Shown in pieces: positions 1 through 6,239 of a stretch of DNA of 6,723 nucleotides. The stretch comes from Gemmatimonadota bacterium (GTDB lineage: Bacteria; Latescibacterota; UBA2968; UBA8231), in NCBI GenBank assembly GCA_009845645.1, contig VXZF01000230.1, forward strand, positions 1 to 6,723. The letters are read 5' to 3'. Numbering within the stretch: position 1 is the stretch's first letter; each line of letters begins with the position of its first letter. A program made the translations under genes and the position numbers. The notes under the pieces are model-generated. The model did not search any database, was not told the origin of the DNA, and saw only the letters and a program-made list of their open reading frames with translations.

Positions 1-1207
1 TACCCCCTGGGGGGACTTCTTCGAATTGCCTGACCAGCCACGCGAACGCGATGGCCAAGGCGCGGGAGTAATCATCAACTTCAACGGCGATCAGTACATT
101 ATCACCAACAATCACGTGATTAGCCACGCCGACAATATCCGCGTCGAGATGACGGATTCGCGCTTCTTTGAAGCCGAGATCATCGGCCGCGATTCTCTGA
201 GCGACATCGCCGTGCTTAAGGTCAATACCGAAGATTTGCCGACGGTCGCGCTGGGTGATTCGGACCAGCTCCGGGAAGGCGAATGGGTGATGGCCATAGG
301 AAGCCCTTTGACATTTTCCCATTCGGTTTCTACCGGCATCGTCAGTGGGCTAGGACGGAAACGCTTCTTTGGCGAGTACGGCTCCTTTATCCAGACCGAC
401 GCGGCGATCAATCCGGGCAACAGTGGCGGGGCGCTGGTCAACCTGCACGGCGAGCTTGTGGGGATCAACACGGCCATAGTCAGCCGCAGCGGCGGCAATA
501 TAGGTCTTGGCTTTGCCATTCCGATCAATTTGGTCAAGGATGTAGTCGAGCAGTTGGTTGAGCACGGGGAGGTGCGACGCGGCTTACTCGGAGTGAAAAT
601 TGCCAACTTGGATCCGCTAGTGGCTGAGACTATGGGGTTGGACCGCAATCATGGCGTGGTGATCGATGAAGTGACGTCGGGGGGAGCAGCAGACAAAGCA
701 GGTGTCAAGGTTGGCGATATAGTACTTGCTATTGACGGCCAACCCATGCGCAACTCAACCGAACTTCGCGACCGGATTGGACGCACGGCACCGGGGACCG
801 AAGTCGAGTTGCTGGTGTTGCGCGATGGCAAAGAGAAACGCATTAAAGTCGAGCTAGAGCTGCGGACTGAGGAAGCGCTGGCCTCTGGTCGCTCGCGCGA
901 TAACGCAGAAGCAGAACAAGAGGTGCTGGGCTTGAAGGTCCGAGAACTGACTGATGAGCTGGCGCGGCGGCTAAGATACGAAGACGAGGACGGAGTTGTT
1001 GTCGCACGAGTGGAGCGCGGCAGCGAAGCATCACGACGGGGTTTGCGCCGAGGAATGCTTATTCAGGAGGTGAACCGCAAACAGGTGGAAACGGTGGAAG
1101 ACTTAGAGGATGCGTTGGCGGAGATTGAGCCGGGGGACGCGTTTATGATGCGGGTGCTGGGGCAACGAGGGACGCGGCTGATAGGGATGCGAATGCCCGC
1201 AAATTGA
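1..1207 (+). CDS. HtrA/DegP-family (Do-type) serine endoprotease with two PDZ domains, 5' end missing
   Basis: This is the C-terminal part of a Do-type protease, which in Gram-negative bacteria works in the periplasm as an ATP-independent protease and chaperone for misfolded envelope proteins. The reading frame is open from base 2 with no start codon needed, and its first residues (TPWGDFFELP) look like the acidic and aromatic stretch just before the protease domain, so the signal peptide lies outside the window. The trypsin-like triad is complete: His in TNNHV (bases 113-115), Asp in SDIAVLK (203-205) and Ser in GNSGGALVN (422-424). The first PDZ domain spans about 580-870 (starts GLLGVKI) and the second about 915-1195 (starts LGLKVREL), joined by a charged linker. 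Two PDZ domains indicate DegP/DegQ type rather than DegS, but I cannot tell DegP from DegQ. The frame ends at TGA 1205-1207, two bases before the next gene, so the two are probably co-transcribed. The family call is secure; the periplasmic location is inferred from the family. Confidence 0.95.
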   Translation, partial: TPWGDFFELPDQPRERDGQGAGVIINFNGDQYIITNNHVISHADNIRVEMTDSRFFEAEIIGRDSLSDIAVLKVNTEDLPTVALGDSDQLREGEWVMAIGSPLTFSHSVSTGIVSGLGRKRFFGEYGSFIQTDAAINPGNSGGALVNLHGELVGINTAIVSRSGGNIGLGFAIPINLVKDVVEQLVEHGEVRRGLLGVKIANLDPLVAETMGLDRNHGVVIDEVTSGGAADKAGVKVGDIVLAIDGQPMRNSTELRDRIGRTAPGTEVELLVLRDGKEKRIKVELELRTEEALASGRSRDNAEAEQEVLGLKVRELTDELARRLRYEDEDGVVVARVERGSEASRRGLRRGMLIQEVNRKQVETVEDLEDALAEIEPGDAFMMRVLGQRGTRLIGMRMPAN

Positions 1208-1209
1208 GT

Positions 1210-3303
1210 ATGCGTTCGCAAGCTATATGGCATCCGGCCGCTCTGGCCGTATATATCCGTCTCGAATTCTACATGAACAGCGCAGCAGCCAAAGGGTTGC
1301 TGCGCTGCTCTGGGAGTGGGCCGTACGAGGTGTATTTGAACGGCGAGCGAGTGGGCAGGGGATTGGGACCAGCGGTGGCCGAAGTGGCCATGTGGGAGCA
1401 GTTCGCGTTGGACGTTGCGCTGCGGGAAGGCGAAAATGTGCTGTTGGTCTTTGCCATCGGCTGCGGTACGGCGGACTGGTTCCGCGCCGAGGGCAAAATC
1501 GAGCGCAGCGATGGGAGCGAGCAGGTGCTGTACACCGGCGCGCCTTGGCAGGTGCAGCCAGCTGATGCTTGGGGCCCGGCTAGCTATGTGGCCGTGTTGG
1601 CACCGGCTGAGTGGACCAAAGGGCGATTTGCGGGATGGCGGGAAGCGGTTGTGGTGGACGGAGCCGAGCCGAGGGATTGGTCGCCGTTGCCCGCAGTGGA
1701 AAGCATGGTGTGGGCACGGGAGGTGGTGGCTTTTGGCGAGGTAGCTAGCGAGGGTGCGCTCGAATGGATCGCTTCCCCCGAGGCCATGCAGACTGCCAAA
1801 TGCGTGCGGCGAGAAGCGTTCCTGACAGGCGGCAAAACCCACTCCTTGGTGCAGGCAACAGACGAAGCTCGGGCCGCGTACTTGGTTTTGGACTTCGGGC
1901 GGTTGCTCTGCGGATTCCCCCATATGCGGCTGCGGGGCAAGGCCGGTGCAGTGATTGATCTAGGTTTTGCGCGAGCGTTGGGCACGGTGGAATCGCGCTT
2001 GCGCTACGTGTGCCGCGATGGATTGCAGGAGTGGACCGCGCCGCAATTGGCGACGTGCCGCTACCTAGTGGTGCGGATCGGATCGTGTCCAGGAGACATG
2101 GAAATAGACAGTGTCGCGCTGGTGGAGCGGCGCGTGGATGTCGCGGCGCGCGGGCGCTTTACAACCGTGGGCGCAGACTGGGAGCGGCTGTGGCGGACTG
2201 GCGAGCAATCCTTAGCTGATAGCCGCCAAGAGGTGTACGCCTTAGGCGAGGAACGGCTCAACTGGGACCAGCTCTACGTTTGGGCCATGAACGATTTGTC
2301 CGCAACTGGCAGCGTGGATACGGCGCGCGCCGTACTGGCTGGTAGCGAGATACCTATTGGCGGGGAACAGGCTTGTTTCCACGCGCTGTTCGTCGAACTG
2401 GCGCAGCGCTACGGCGGCGACCGATTGACTGCCGAGCGGCTAGCGGGTATAGTGAACAGCTTGCAAACGGCCGAGGGTGCGTCGGCGACTGCTGCTGTCG
2501 CTGTGCAGGCTGGGGCTTGGCTGGCGGTCGCGGCCTTGTGCCGACGCACTGGCGACCGTCAACTAGCCGTCCAATGCGAGCGCGCTCATCACCGGGCGCG
2601 CAAGGCATTGCAAGCTGCTTGGAACGAAGAGCAGGGGCTTTTTGCCGATGCCGTCGGGGCTGCTGATTGTAGCCGCTGGACGAATGCCTTGGTGCTTTAC
2701 TTTGATTTGGCTAACCCTAAGCAGCAGGTACAAGTGGCTCGACATCTATCCAGCGGCTCGGCGTCAGGAGACGATTTGTGGCAGGCGTTTTTTATCTCCG
2801 GGGCGCTGTGGCGGGCGGGGGCAGACGCGGCGGCCTTGGCTTACGTAAAGAGAAAGTGGGGCCGCTTGCTGGCGCGCCCGGGCCGGACATGGGGTGAGAA
2901 GGCTGAGTCATTGGCCGTGCAGCCTGGGCCGGAGAGCTTGTTAGCGGCGCATGTGCTAGGGGTTGTATCCAAGGCCGAGGGGGTTTTGGAGATTCGGCCG
3001 CAGTTGTCTGGCCTCGAACGTGCCGAGGGCGTCGTACCCACGCCACACGGCGATGTTGAGGTCGCTTGGGGGGCGTATGGCGGCGGCTTTTCCGCGCGCC
3101 TTTCCGTGCCGCACGACGGCGAGACTCACCTGTCTGTACCCCGCTGCGACAAGCGCTTCCCCCAAATCGAGATCAACGGCGAGACGGTGTGGCGCAATGA
3201 GAAGGCCCACCCAAATTTCCACGTACAGGAATTAATCAGCGAAGAGGAGCGGGTGGTGATGGTGTTGCGGCGGGCTGGTCAGTACGAAGTGTCGGTAGCG
3301 TAG
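1210..3303 (+). CDS. GH78-like (alpha-L-rhamnosidase fold) protein with a degenerate catalytic motif
   Basis: GH78 enzymes release terminal L-rhamnose from glycosides and polysaccharides by an inverting mechanism. Numbering from ATG 1210 (697 residues), the domains appear in family order: an N-terminal beta domain (Trp7, IRLEF 16-20, then GPYEVYLNG 37-45); a second beta domain with the family's DFG motif (228-230, DFGRLLCG); an (alpha/alpha)6 region from about 310; and a C-terminal beta domain containing PTPHGD (610-615). The active-site loop usually reads D-C-P-x-R-E-R-x-x-W-x-G-D. Here it reads YALGEERLNWDQL (343-355): the Glu (348), Arg and Trp remain, but Tyr343 and Leu355 replace the two Asp. 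A later Glu (563, in RTWGEKAE) and His581 fit the second catalytic region. The protein is shorter than typical GH78 enzymes (often 900 or more residues) and shows no signal peptide. A TTG at 1204, overlapping the upstream stop, is the other possible start; neither has a good ribosome site, suggesting translational coupling. Fold call is good; rhamnosidase activity is uncertain. Confidence 0.8.
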   Translation: MRSQAIWHPAALAVYIRLEFYMNSAAAKGLLRCSGSGPYEVYLNGERVGRGLGPAVAEVAMWEQFALDVALREGENVLLVFAIGCGTADWFRAEGKIERSDGSEQVLYTGAPWQVQPADAWGPASYVAVLAPAEWTKGRFAGWREAVVVDGAEPRDWSPLPAVESMVWAREVVAFGEVASEGALEWIASPEAMQTAKCVRREAFLTGGKTHSLVQATDEARAAYLVLDFGRLLCGFPHMRLRGKAGAVIDLGFARALGTVESRLRYVCRDGLQEWTAPQLATCRYLVVRIGSCPGDMEIDSVALVERRVDVAARGRFTTVGADWERLWRTGEQSLADSRQEVYALGEERLNWDQLYVWAMNDLSATGSVDTARAVLAGSEIPIGGEQACFHALFVELAQRYGGDRLTAERLAGIVNSLQTAEGASATAAVAVQAGAWLAVAALCRRTGDRQLAVQCERAHHRARKALQAAWNEEQGLFADAVGAADCSRWTNALVLYFDLANPKQQVQVARHLSSGSASGDDLWQAFFISGALWRAGADAAALAYVKRKWGRLLARPGRTWGEKAESLAVQPGPESLLAAHVLGVVSKAEGVLEIRPQLSGLERAEGVVPTPHGDVEVAWGAYGGGFSARLSVPHDGETHLSVPRCDKRFPQIEINGETVWRNEKAHPNFHVQELISEEERVVMVLRRAGQYEVSVA

Positions 3304-3310
3304 CGGCGAT

Positions 3311-3958
3311 ATGACCACAGCATCTCTCTACTACGTTGTCCACAAGTCGCCCGATGCGCCCCCCGAGGGTGCGCCGCTGCTCCTGCTTTTGCACGGCTAT
3401 GGTGCCGATGAGGAAGATCTGCTGGGCTTGGCGCCGCACTTGGATGCGCGGCTGATTTGCGTCAGTGCCCGCGCGCCCTATGCGCTCGATTTCGGCGGCT
3501 TTGCATGGTTTAATATCGAGATCGGCGCGGAGGGGCTGCGCTTTGCTTTTGCCGAGGCCGAAGAACCGCTCGTGCAGGTATTGGCCTTAGTGGATGCGCT
3601 GCGGCAAGAACACCGGCCAACTCGCGTCTTCATCGCGGGGTTTAGCCAAGGGGCGAGCATGGCGCTGGCGGCCGCGCTAAAGCGGCCTCGGGATTTTGCC
3701 GGGGTCATTGCATTGAGCGGGCTGTGCTGTCCAGAGATGTTGCCGGAGAATGCGGCGGTGCGTGACCTGAAGGTTTTTATGTCGCATGGGCATTTTGATC
3801 CGGTCATTCCCATTGCCCAAGCCCGCGCCTCCAGGGATCTGCTGCTGCCCCTCGGATTGGACTTGCAGTACAAAGAATACGATATGCCCCACGCGATTGC
3901 CCCGCCGTGTTTAGAGGACTTGGACGCTTGGCTGCGGGCGCGGCTGGATACTCCTTAA
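3311..3958 (+). CDS. Carboxylesterase/phospholipase-type alpha/beta hydrolase (Abhydrolase_2 family)
   Basis: This 215-residue serine hydrolase belongs to the small carboxylesterase/acyl-protein-thioesterase-like family, which cleaves short acyl esters or lysophospholipids. The usual fold signatures appear in order: the oxyanion-hole motif LLLLHGYGADEEDLL (24-38), the stretch RAPYALDFGGFAWF (54-67), the nucleophile elbow GFSQG with Ser112, Asp163 in HFDPVIP (161-167) and the catalytic His194 in DMPHAI. Length is normal for the family and there is no signal peptide or membrane segment, so it is probably cytosolic. It starts 7 bases after the stop of the GH78-like gene with no clear Shine-Dalgarno site, which points to the same transcript. 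A role in removing acyl groups from sugars handled by its neighbour is possible but is only an inference from position. Its substrate cannot be read from the sequence. The gene converges on the minus-strand propeller gene, with 4 bases between stops. Confidence 0.9.
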   Translation: MTTASLYYVVHKSPDAPPEGAPLLLLLHGYGADEEDLLGLAPHLDARLICVSARAPYALDFGGFAWFNIEIGAEGLRFAFAEAEEPLVQVLALVDALRQEHRPTRVFIAGFSQGASMALAAALKRPRDFAGVIALSGLCCPEMLPENAAVRDLKVFMSHGHFDPVIPIAQARASRDLLLPLGLDLQYKEYDMPHAIAPPCLEDLDAWLRARLDTP

Positions 3959-3962
3959 AAAA

Positions 3963-5072
3963 TCAGGAAAGCAGGGACTCGACCCGCCTTGGCGTGAGCC
4001 GGTGGCCGAAAAGCGGCTGCGAGCGGGTGGGGGTCGAGCGCTGCCAAGTGGCGAAAAGCCCTCCGTCTGCTTCGGTCAGCACGGACACGTAGCGCGAGCA
4101 ACCCGTGCCTTCCGGCGAGACAAAGAGCGGCTGGAGGTGGCTGAGGCGGTGGAGGCGCGGAAACTGGCGATCGAAGCCATACGCCAAGCCGCCCAGTTCT
4201 TCGCAGGAGTAGCCGCGCGGCCGGGCGACTCCCTTGGCATGCGCTTTGAGTGGTTGCATGGACTCGGCTCCGTCGTAGAAGTAGAGCGAGAGCTCGGGCA
4301 AACAAGCGAACGCGCCCACCTTGGGCACAGGCAGGCGGCAGGTGACGCGCAAAGCCGCCACATCCCAAGTTGGGCCACGGGGAAAGAAATCGTGCCCGTG
4401 GCTTGCGCACGAGTCAGCCGCGAGCGCGGCGCGGCCCGACGTGCTGGCAGCCCAAGTGTACGGATGGCTGCAATAGAGCAGCAGAGGCTGCCGACCCATT
4501 CTGGCTGAGAGGTTGGGGTCTTTTAGGTGCAGATAGGCTGGATCGTCGCTCGTCAGCAGCGGGGCAATCGAATCCTGTGGGTCGAGTTGGTCGATGGAGG
4601 GGGCGGAGAAGGCGTCGATGCTCCAGACGCCGGTGCCCGGTTTCTGAAAAGCGGCGACGGGCCGTGGGTAGAGGCGAACTTTCTCAGTGGAGACCACCAC
4701 TTGAACGCGGCGCTTGTTGAGGCGCAGAGCGCTGCCCTCGATGCTGAGTACGGCCGAGCCGCAGTAGAGATCGGATTTGTCCCAAGTGCGAACCTTGGCA
4801 AAGCTCCGTCCGTTATCCGTTGAGCGAAAGATGGCTAGGGCGCGGCCTCGGGGGCCAGCAGTCAGCCCAGCACGGCTGTCGCCGGCGTCGCGGTAGCGGC
4901 CGATGAGATAGAGGCTGCCATCGTGGGGATCGCGGACCGGATTGCCGCCGCCAAACCAGAAACCATCGCGATCCTTGGTCGGCTCGACGAGGCGTCGGCC
5001 GCGCTTTTGGTCGATGAGACGAGTGCCGAGGCGGATGAGTTTGCGTTCGAGCGGGAGGGGTAGCTTGTCCAT
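3963..5072 (-). CDS. Sialidase-like (Asp-box) beta-propeller protein of unknown specificity
   Basis: This 369-residue protein looks like a sialidase-type propeller of the kind often labelled exo-alpha-sialidase, but its substrate is unknown. One clear Asp box is present, STDNGRSF at residues 84-91 (bases 4800-4823), following a blade rich in Gly and Arg (GGGNPVRDP 41-49, IGRYRDAGDSRAGL 57-70). Other striking blocks are KDPNLS (184-189), CSHPYTWAASTSGR (201-214), GHDFFPRGPTWDV (226-238), YFYDGAES (264-271), GYSCEELGGLAYG (287-299) and GTGCSRYVS (322-330). These look like shared propeller-face motifs with candidate acidic, Arg and Tyr residues, but I cannot assign a sialidase Arg triad. There are seven cysteines (104, 201, 222, 245, 257, 290, 325) and no signal peptide, so it is probably cytosolic. 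Alternatives are a GH43/GH32-like or phosphorylase-like propeller. ATG 5072 was chosen as it precedes the first propeller block; no Shine-Dalgarno site is visible. A promoter candidate lies just upstream, in the 61-base gap after hemH. Confidence 0.65.
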   Translation of the reverse strand: MDKLPLPLERKLIRLGTRLIDQKRGRRLVEPTKDRDGFWFGGGNPVRDPHDGSLYLIGRYRDAGDSRAGLTAGPRGRALAIFRSTDNGRSFAKVRTWDKSDLYCGSAVLSIEGSALRLNKRRVQVVVSTEKVRLYPRPVAAFQKPGTGVWSIDAFSAPSIDQLDPQDSIAPLLTSDDPAYLHLKDPNLSARMGRQPLLLYCSHPYTWAASTSGRAALAADSCASHGHDFFPRGPTWDVAALRVTCRLPVPKVGAFACLPELSLYFYDGAESMQPLKAHAKGVARPRGYSCEELGGLAYGFDRQFPRLHRLSHLQPLFVSPEGTGCSRYVSVLTEADGGLFATWQRSTPTRSQPLFGHRLTPRRVESLLS

Positions 5073-5085
5073 GGCAGTCGCGCTA

Positions 5086-5115
5086 AGTATGACAAAAAAG
5101 TTACAGAAGTGTCAA
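5086..5115 (-). promoter_or_regulatory. Candidate sigma70-type promoter for the propeller gene
   Basis: Read on the minus strand, a perfect -35 box TTGACA (5110-5115) is followed after 18 bases by CATACT (5086-5091), a 4/6 match to the -10 consensus. Transcription would start about 6 to 8 bases downstream, leaving only some 6 bases before ATG 5072, so the mRNA would be almost leaderless; this agrees with the missing Shine-Dalgarno site. The spacer is T-rich. It would let the propeller gene be expressed independently of hemH. Based on sequence match only. Confidence 0.45.
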
Positions 5116-5126
5116 GCAAACGACAC
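5109..5126. repeat. Small inverted repeat overlapping the -35 box (possible operator)
   Basis: The arms GTGTC (5109-5113) and GACAC (5122-5126) are perfect inverted copies separated by 8 bases, and one arm contains most of the candidate -35 box of the propeller gene. A third related half-site, TGACA on the plus strand at 5090-5094, lies near the -10 box. The position suits a repressor operator. A terminator for hemH is less likely because the stem has only 5 pairs and the T-run on the minus strand begins about 10 bases after it rather than directly. Confidence 0.3.
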
Positions 5127-5133
5127 ATTGCCG

Positions 5134-6150
5134 TCAGGCATCCCAGCCAGCTAGTTCTTGGCGGGTGATGGTTGCCATGGCGTCAAGCCAAGCCGGGTGG
5201 TCGTTGAGGCAGGGCACTAAGTGGAACTGTTGGCCGCCCCCGTGAGAAAACTGCTCGGCTCCTTCGCGGCCAATCTCGTCGAGCGTCTCAAGGCAGTCGG
5301 CGGTAAAGCCGGGGCAGATGGCGACTAAGCGGCGCACGCCCTGTCCCCCGAGGCGCTCCAGGACTTCCTCGGTATAAGGCTCTAGCCAAGGCTCTTTGCC
5401 AAAGCGCGACTGGAAGCCGCTGACCCACTCGTCGTCTGCGAGGCCAAGCGCTGTGGCTAGCTGGCGCGCGGTTTCCTCGCACTGGCGGCGGTAGGGGTCG
5501 CCTTCATCGACGTAGCGCTGGGGAATGCCGTGGAAGGTGATTAAGTAGCGGTCGGGCGTCCAACTGAGGCGGGAGACTGCTTCGGCGACCGACTGTTTGA
5601 GCGCGCTGATGTACGCGGGGTGATCTGCGTAGGGCGGGACGAAGCGCAGCGCTGGCATCTGGCGTTTGCGGGCGAAAAACCAAGGGCAGCGCCGGCCCAA
5701 GGCCGCGCGGTTGACCGCGTCGTAGATCGAGCCGGTGGTGGCGCAGGAAAACTGCGGGAACATGGGAAAGACGAGGATGCGCTCGATGCCTTCCTGCTCT
5801 AGGGACTGTACAGCGCGTGCGATGCTCGGCTCGCCATAGCGCATACCGAGTACGACCCGATACGCCTCACCCAACCGATCTTGCAAGCCTCGGGTTTGCG
5901 CTTGGGAATGGACCATGAGAGGCGAGCCTTCGTCGGTCCAGATGTTGGCGTATAGGGCGGCCGAGCGCGCGGGCCGGCGGGTGAGGACAAAAAGATAGAG
6001 GATGGGGTACCACCTGAGCGGGTGGAGGTCGATGACGCGCGGATCAGAGAGAAATTGGCGCAAATAAGGCCGCAGAGCGCGGGCGGTGGGCGCTTGCGGC
6101 GTGCCGAGCTGGGCGACGAGGACGCCGATTTTGGAGGAGCTAGCGGGCAT
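5134..6150 (-). CDS. hemH: Ferrochelatase, protoporphyrin type
   Basis: Ferrochelatase inserts ferrous iron into a porphyrin at the end of heme synthesis. The 338-residue protein has normal length. From ATG 6150 it shows the N-terminal block VLVAQLGTPQAP (10-21), FLSDPRVIDL, the middle GSPL motif, the metal-site motif FHGIP with His207, the YVDEGDPY loop, and the second metal-site motif DCLETLDEI with Glu288. The His-Glu spacing of 81 residues equals that of Bacillus subtilis His183/Glu264. LGTP and HGIP, rather than the Bacillus-type YGTP and HSLP, point to the protoporphyrin-dependent branch; Leu15 stands where the Tyr of coproporphyrin ferrochelatases would be. The start was set at 6150 because homology begins there; a longer frame opening at 6285 would add 45 residues unlike the family and run antisense across the start of the divergent kinase-like gene. 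No clear Shine-Dalgarno site precedes ATG 6150. No other heme gene is in the window. Confidence 0.95.
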   Translation of the reverse strand: MPASSSKIGVLVAQLGTPQAPTARALRPYLRQFLSDPRVIDLHPLRWYPILYLFVLTRRPARSAALYANIWTDEGSPLMVHSQAQTRGLQDRLGEAYRVVLGMRYGEPSIARAVQSLEQEGIERILVFPMFPQFSCATTGSIYDAVNRAALGRRCPWFFARKRQMPALRFVPPYADHPAYISALKQSVAEAVSRLSWTPDRYLITFHGIPQRYVDEGDPYRRQCEETARQLATALGLADDEWVSGFQSRFGKEPWLEPYTEEVLERLGGQGVRRLVAICPGFTADCLETLDEIGREGAEQFSHGGGQQFHLVPCLNDHPAWLDAMATITRQELAGWDA

Positions 6151-6193
6151 AAGCGGACGTTTGCTGGAGGGTGTGCGGCGACTTACTTTTGAG

Positions 6194-6221
6194 AATATAT
6201 CCGAGAACGCCGTCTTGAAAA
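6194..6221 (-). promoter_or_regulatory. Candidate sigma70-type promoter for hemH
   Basis: In the 89-base divergent gap (6151-6239), the minus strand shows TTTTCA (6216-6221, 4/6 match to -35), a 16-base spacer and TATATT (6194-6199, 5/6 match to -10). Start of transcription would fall near 6187, about 36 bases before ATG 6150. The -35 box lies just beside the ribosome site of the opposite gene. I see no equally good promoter for the plus-strand gene in this gap. The call rests on sequence match and position only. Confidence 0.35.
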
Positions 6222-6226
6222 GCCCG

Positions 6227-6232
6227 AAGGAG
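6227..6232 (+). promoter_or_regulatory. Shine-Dalgarno site of the kinase-like gene
   Basis: AAGGAG lies 7 bases before ATG 6240, an ideal spacing, and fixes that start. It is the only textbook ribosome site in the window; the other complete genes have weak or no visible site. Confidence 0.75.
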
Positions 6233-6239
6233 AGTAGAT

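Noticed and set aside
112..648. Long minus-strand open frame inside the protease gene
   Set aside because: It is antisense to a gene with complete family motifs, is low-complexity (Ser/Pro/Arg-rich) and shows no recognisable domain.
1063..1923. 286-residue minus-strand open frame across the protease/GH78 junction
   Set aside because: Its translation has no recognisable domain, is rich in Pro, Arg, His and Gln as expected from antisense of GC-rich codons, and it crosses two well-supported genes.
3670..3687. GGCCGC/GCGGCC inverted repeat with a 6-base loop
   Set aside because: It lies inside the esterase coding sequence in an Ala-rich stretch, has no T-run, and such GC palindromes are expected by chance in GC-rich codons.
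4002..4508. Plus-strand open frame of 168 codons opposite the propeller gene
   Set aside because: It is Arg/Ala/Gly-rich with no domain, while the minus-strand frame carries an Asp box and coherent propeller motifs.
5100..5133. Rho-independent terminator after hemH
   Set aside because: The stem has only 5 base pairs and the T-run is separated from it by about 10 bases; an operator or chance repeat fits better.
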